A DNA stretch of 64,000 nucleotides from T1Sed10-7 sp041685505 (GTDB lineage: Bacteria; Actinomycetota; Nitriliruptoria; Nitriliruptorales; Nitriliruptoraceae), in the NCBI GenBank assembly GCA_041685505.1, contig JAWLFQ010000002.1:22245-86244 (forward strand). Reading direction: 5' to 3'. This document shows positions 60,612 through 64,000 of this stretch, piece after piece (the stretch's first letter is position 1; every line of letters starts with the position of its first letter). Both the position numbers and the translations under genes were made by a program. Under the pieces are notes generated by a model that saw only the letters and a program-made list of their open reading frames with translations, did not search any database and was not told the DNA's origin.

Positions 60612-60624
60612 GGTTGAAAAGATA
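60602..60624 (-). promoter_or_regulatory. 18-bp palindromic operator overlapping the arsR -10 and start
   Basis: TTTCAACCATGGTTGAAA at 60602-60619 is a perfect inverted repeat. On the minus strand the -10 hexamer TATCTT (60624-60619) overlaps its edge and the ATG lies in its centre. The TTGAA/TTCAA half-sites resemble ArsR/SmtB operators. Bound repressor would block the promoter and start. Confidence 0.75.
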
Positions 60625-60655
60625 CGGCGTCGCCGGCGCCGAACCGTGGGGACGA

Positions 60656-60677
60656 AGGTCCCCGGATCAGGGGACCT
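60656..60677. terminator. Hairpin between pstB and arsR promoter
   Basis: AGGTCCCC (60656-60663) and GGGGACCT (60670-60677) pair perfectly around six bases. It may end the pst transcript, 133 bases past the pstB stop, or be a second regulatory site upstream of arsR. The rest of 60678-60809 shows no gene. Confidence 0.4.
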
Positions 60678-60809
60678 CAGCAACAGCCCGGGCGGGAGGC
60701 CAACGTGGCCGAGGGGGCCACCATCCACGGCCAGCGCCACTGCGTCGCGACGCCAGCGGTGCGCTGCGACCGTTCGACGCACCTGCGGTGCACGCGACCC
60801 GCGGCCGGA

Positions 60810-61715
<906 letters not shown>

Positions 61716-61866
61716 CATGGCTCCATGGTCGGGTAGTGCGATGTGGCCGGGGAGGCAGGGAACGGCCAGCTGACGGCGCGACGGCGCCGCCGCATGGTGC
61801 CGCGCCAAGGTGACGGACGGATGAACGCCAGGCGATGGGACGACAACGCTTCTCCGGGCACGAGCC

Positions 61867-62781
61867 TCATACCTGGGCCCGACGCGCGATCAGGCGCGCG
61901 ATGACCGACAGGATCAGCACGATCGCGATGAGGGTGAAGCCCCCCGCCCAGGCACGCTGGATCCCGCCCTCGAAGGGTTGGTTGAAGCCGTCGACCATCA
62001 ACAGGCCGATGTCGGCCTGGGGCCGGCCCCAGAGCGCACCGATCACCTCACGGGCGCCGAGCGCGGTCAGGATCAGTGGCGCGGTCTCGCCCGCACCGCG
62101 GGCAACCGCCAGGATCGAGCCGGTCACGATGCCCGGAGCCGCAGCCGGCAGCGTCACCTTCAGGGCGGTCTGCCAACGACGGGCGCCCAGCCCGTAGCTC
62201 GCGTTCTTGAGGTCATCGGGGACCAGCCGCAGCATCTCCTCCGTGGATCGGACCACGATCGGCAGCATCAGGATGCCGAGCGCGGCAGCGCCGGCCAGGG
62301 TCCCGAAGCCGAGCCCCGCGCCTCCGGCTCCGCTCACCAGGAGTGCGTAGACCGCCAGTCCAACGAAGACCGACGGGGTGCCGGTCATCACGTCGGTGAA
62401 GAACCGCACGATGTTGGGATAGAGGCCGTCGAACTCGGTGAGGTACACCGCCGCGAGGATCCCGAGCGGGATCGTGACGAGCGCGGCGATCCCGGTCATG
62501 TAGAACGTGCCGACGATGCCGTGGAGGTAGCCACCGCCCGTGTCCCGATAGGAGAGCGGCTCGATCTGCGTGATGAAGTCGAGCGACAGCGCCGGCAGGG
62601 CGTTGACCGTCACCTGCCACAGCAGGAGGGCCAGCGGTGTGACCGCGGCCAGGAAGGTGATGCCGAGCACCACCGTCATCACCCGGGAGAAGAGGGCTCG
62701 GCGCTGCGCGTTGGGCGTCGTCACCGACAACGCTGGCCGCTCGGCCGGAGGCTCGGTCCGTGGTGTCGTGTCGACGCTCAT
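61867..62781 (-). CDS. pstA: Phosphate ABC transporter permease PstA
   Basis: Inner-membrane permease. Six helices; PFGILAAVYLTEF-like PLGILAAVYLTEF, GTPSVFVGLAVYALLV and the EAA-type loop YGLGARRWQTALKVTLPAAAP show the PstA type. 304 residues. ATG 62781 overlaps the pstC stop (ATGA). It forms the channel with PstC. Confidence 0.96.
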   Translation of the reverse strand: MSVDTTPRTEPPAERPALSVTTPNAQRRALFSRVMTVVLGITFLAAVTPLALLLWQVTVNALPALSLDFITQIEPLSYRDTGGGYLHGIVGTFYMTGIAALVTIPLGILAAVYLTEFDGLYPNIVRFFTDVMTGTPSVFVGLAVYALLVSGAGGAGLGFGTLAGAAALGILMLPIVVRSTEEMLRLVPDDLKNASYGLGARRWQTALKVTLPAAAPGIVTGSILAVARGAGETAPLILTALGAREVIGALWGRPQADIGLLMVDGFNQPFEGGIQRAWAGGFTLIAIVLILSVIARLIARRAQV

Positions 62782-63767
62782 AGGGCGGCATCTCCTGCGA
62801 AGCGCCCGACGCGATACACGATGACGCGCGCCAGGACGTTGACGAACATGGTGATGAAGAAGAGGGTGACGCCGATGGCCAACAGTGCCCAGATCGCTTC
62901 GGGCGCTGCGTCGGCGAAGGTGTTGACGATCACCGACGTCATGGCATCGCCACCGAAGAACAGTTGCGGCGCCCAGCGCTGGCTCGACCCGATCAGGTAG
63001 GCGATCGCGATCGTCTCGCCCAGTGCACGACCGAGGCCCAGCATCGTGCCACCGACGATGCCCGGGAAGCTGCGTGGCACGATCACGTGCCGCATGGTCT
63101 CCCAGCGCGTCGCCCCCATCGCATACGCGGCGTTGACCTCGTCCCGTGGTACCTGCGCGAAGGCCTCGCGGCAGATGGCCGTGATGATCGGCAGGATCAT
63201 GATCGCCAGGATGTTGGCCGCCGACCAGTAGCTCGAGAGCAGGACCGGCGGCCCGAAGAAGCGGAAGTTGCCGAGCGGGCTGTCCGCGATGAACTGACCG
63301 ATCGGTGCCCAGACCTCCAGGCGGAAGAAGTAGATGCCGACCAGGGCGTAGACCACGCTGGGCACCATCGCGAGCAGTTCCACGATCGACGCCATGGCCT
63401 TCTTCAGGCGCGCCGGAGCGACCTCGTTGATGAACAGGGCGATGCCGATCGCCAGCGGGACGGCGAACAGCAGCGCGACGAAGGAGATCTTCAACGTGCC
63501 GTAGATGAAGGGGAAAGCCCCGTAGGTGCCGGTCACCTCCGACCGGGACGATCCGACCGACCACTCCTGTCCGGAGATGAAGCCCCAGATGCCCATCGCG
63601 TCGAACACCGGCCAGGCGTCGATCGCCGTGCGAAGGATCATCGCGGCCAGCACGACCAGCACGCTGGTCGCGCTGGCGACGACGACCCAGCGGAAGATGG
63701 GGTCAGCCCGCCGACCGGCTCCTGACCCCCGCAGGCTGGATGGTGGTGTGCCTGTCGTAGCAGCCAT
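62778..63767 (-). CDS. pstC: Phosphate ABC transporter permease PstC
   Basis: Second channel subunit. Six helices; FINEVAPARLKKAMASIVELL and the EAA-type loop YAMGATRWETMRHVIVPRSFPG place it in PstC, and GPPVLLSSYW, LGRALGETIAIAYLIGSSQ are family motifs. 329 residues with a Ser/Arg-rich N-terminus. GAGGAG precedes ATG 63767. A strong hairpin separates it from pstS. Confidence 0.96.
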   Translation of the reverse strand: MAATTGTPPSSLRGSGAGRRADPIFRWVVVASATSVLVVLAAMILRTAIDAWPVFDAMGIWGFISGQEWSVGSSRSEVTGTYGAFPFIYGTLKISFVALLFAVPLAIGIALFINEVAPARLKKAMASIVELLAMVPSVVYALVGIYFFRLEVWAPIGQFIADSPLGNFRFFGPPVLLSSYWSAANILAIMILPIITAICREAFAQVPRDEVNAAYAMGATRWETMRHVIVPRSFPGIVGGTMLGLGRALGETIAIAYLIGSSQRWAPQLFFGGDAMTSVIVNTFADAAPEAIWALLAIGVTLFFITMFVNVLARVIVYRVGRFAGDAAL

Positions 63768-63795
63768 CGTGACTCCTCGCTTCCCGGACTATCGG

Positions 63796-63835
63796 CGGCC
63801 GGCCCCACCGCCCTGAGAGGCGATGGGGCCGGCCG
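63796..63835 (-). terminator. Very stable hairpin between pstS and pstC
   Basis: CGGCCGGCCCCA (63796-63807) and TGGGGCCGGCCG (63824-63835) form a perfect 12-bp stem; an inner CGCC/GGCG stem closes a six-base loop. No T-run follows, so it may be a partial terminator or 3'-end protector for the pstS message. Confidence 0.75.
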
Positions 63836-63846
63836 TTCGGCGGAGA

Positions 63847-64000
63847 TCAGTTGGCGGAGTTGATCCGCTCGATCTGTGCCACCACGGACTCCTCGAACGC
63901 ACCCGTCGGAGGAGCGTAGAACAGGTCGCGCGAGAGGTCGTCACCCTCGGTGACGGCCCAGGTGAAGAACTCGATCAGCGACTCGGCGACAGCATCGTCG
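63847..64000 (-). CDS. pstS: Phosphate-binding protein PstS (start beyond window)
   Basis: C-terminal 50 residues of the periplasmic-type phosphate-binding lipoprotein: AVAESLIEFFTWAVTEGDDL, DLFYAPPTGAFEES and VAQIERINSAN. The end resembles PstS closely and is followed by pstC, pstA and pstB. The N-terminal lipoprotein signal and the phosphate-binding loops are outside the window. Confidence 0.93.
   Translation of the reverse strand, partial: DDAVAESLIEFFTWAVTEGDDLSRDLFYAPPTGAFEESVVAQIERINSAN

Overview
This 64-kb window is chromosomal DNA of a very GC-rich actinobacterium. The evidence is WhiG next to the dprA-comM-yraN block, the SMC/SRP and rpsP-trmD-rplS blocks in actinobacterial order, a DUF2469 protein, a DivIVA-like protein, the F420 enzyme CofC/FbiD, and an Rv-type DapD. 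Nothing identifies a genus. The mix would fit a deep-branching lineage such as Nitriliruptoria/Euzebya-like bacteria, but that is inference. I see no tRNA, rRNA, CRISPR array, insertion sequence or prophage; this is mainly core genome with a few accessory modules.

Layout. 1-10.2 kb (mostly minus): whiG (cut by the window edge), xerC, dprA, comM, yraN, two small genes, rnhB (plus), lepB, then rplS-trmD-rimM-khpA-rpsP. 10.3-24.2 kb (minus): ffh, ftsY, smc, a coiled-coil microprotein, acylphosphatase, a MutM-like gene, rnc, rpmF, DUF177, a DivIVA-like gene, coaD, rsmD and an S9 oligopeptidase. 24.3-33.8 kb: acetoacetyl-CoA synthetase, an SDR, a zinc-ribbon/PQQ-repeat membrane protein, recG, a FakA-like DAK2 protein, rpmB and a stand-alone AsnC domain. 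33.8-45.4 kb: ddl, a gamma-family PLP enzyme, an orphan histidine kinase, a DoxX-like protein, a hydroxyacyl-CoA-type SDR, a P-loop protein, gpsA, cofC, a LapA-like protein, a small CSD-like protein, an unassigned protein and a double-GNAT protein. 45.4-50.7 kb: serB, dapC, a DUF368 carrier, an ArsR-type regulator, mobB and a CMD-like protein. 50.7-55.6 kb: a membrane molybdenum oxidoreductase module (Mo subunit, 4Fe-4S subunit, cytochrome b) followed by a lipoprotein with two rhodanese domains. 55.9-58.9 kb: dapD, dapE, comB-like. 58.9-60.6 kb: arsR-arsP-thioredoxin-like operon. 60.8-64 kb: pstSCAB (pstS cut by the edge).

How genes work together. The core part encodes translation and its modification (rpsP, rplS, rpmF, rpmB, TrmD, RimM, RsmD, Rnc), co-translational export (Ffh, FtsY, LepB), chromosome upkeep (SMC, RecG, XerC, DprA, RnhB) and wall/cofactor precursors (Ddl, CoaD, CofC). 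DapC, DapD and DapE are consecutive steps of the succinylase route to diaminopimelate. The Mo module looks like a quinone-linked respiratory reductase, probably for a sulfur compound because of the adjacent rhodanese lipoprotein.

Main points worth a second look. (1) The MutM/Fpg homologue at the canonical rnc-smc locus has lost the catalytic proline, the conserved lysine, the DNA-contact asparagine, the DPRRFG-type loop and the zinc-finger arginine but keeps the zinc ligands. (2) Nine genes show TANNNT followed 6-8 nt later by the start codon, the signature of leaderless transcripts; it decides the starts of dapD and the second arsR. (3) The second arsR has a perfect 18-bp palindrome lying over its predicted -10 and start codon. 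(4) The Mo reductase-rhodanese module. (5) A very stable hairpin between pstS and pstC. (6) An SDR and a P-loop protein in which the catalytic lysine is arginine.
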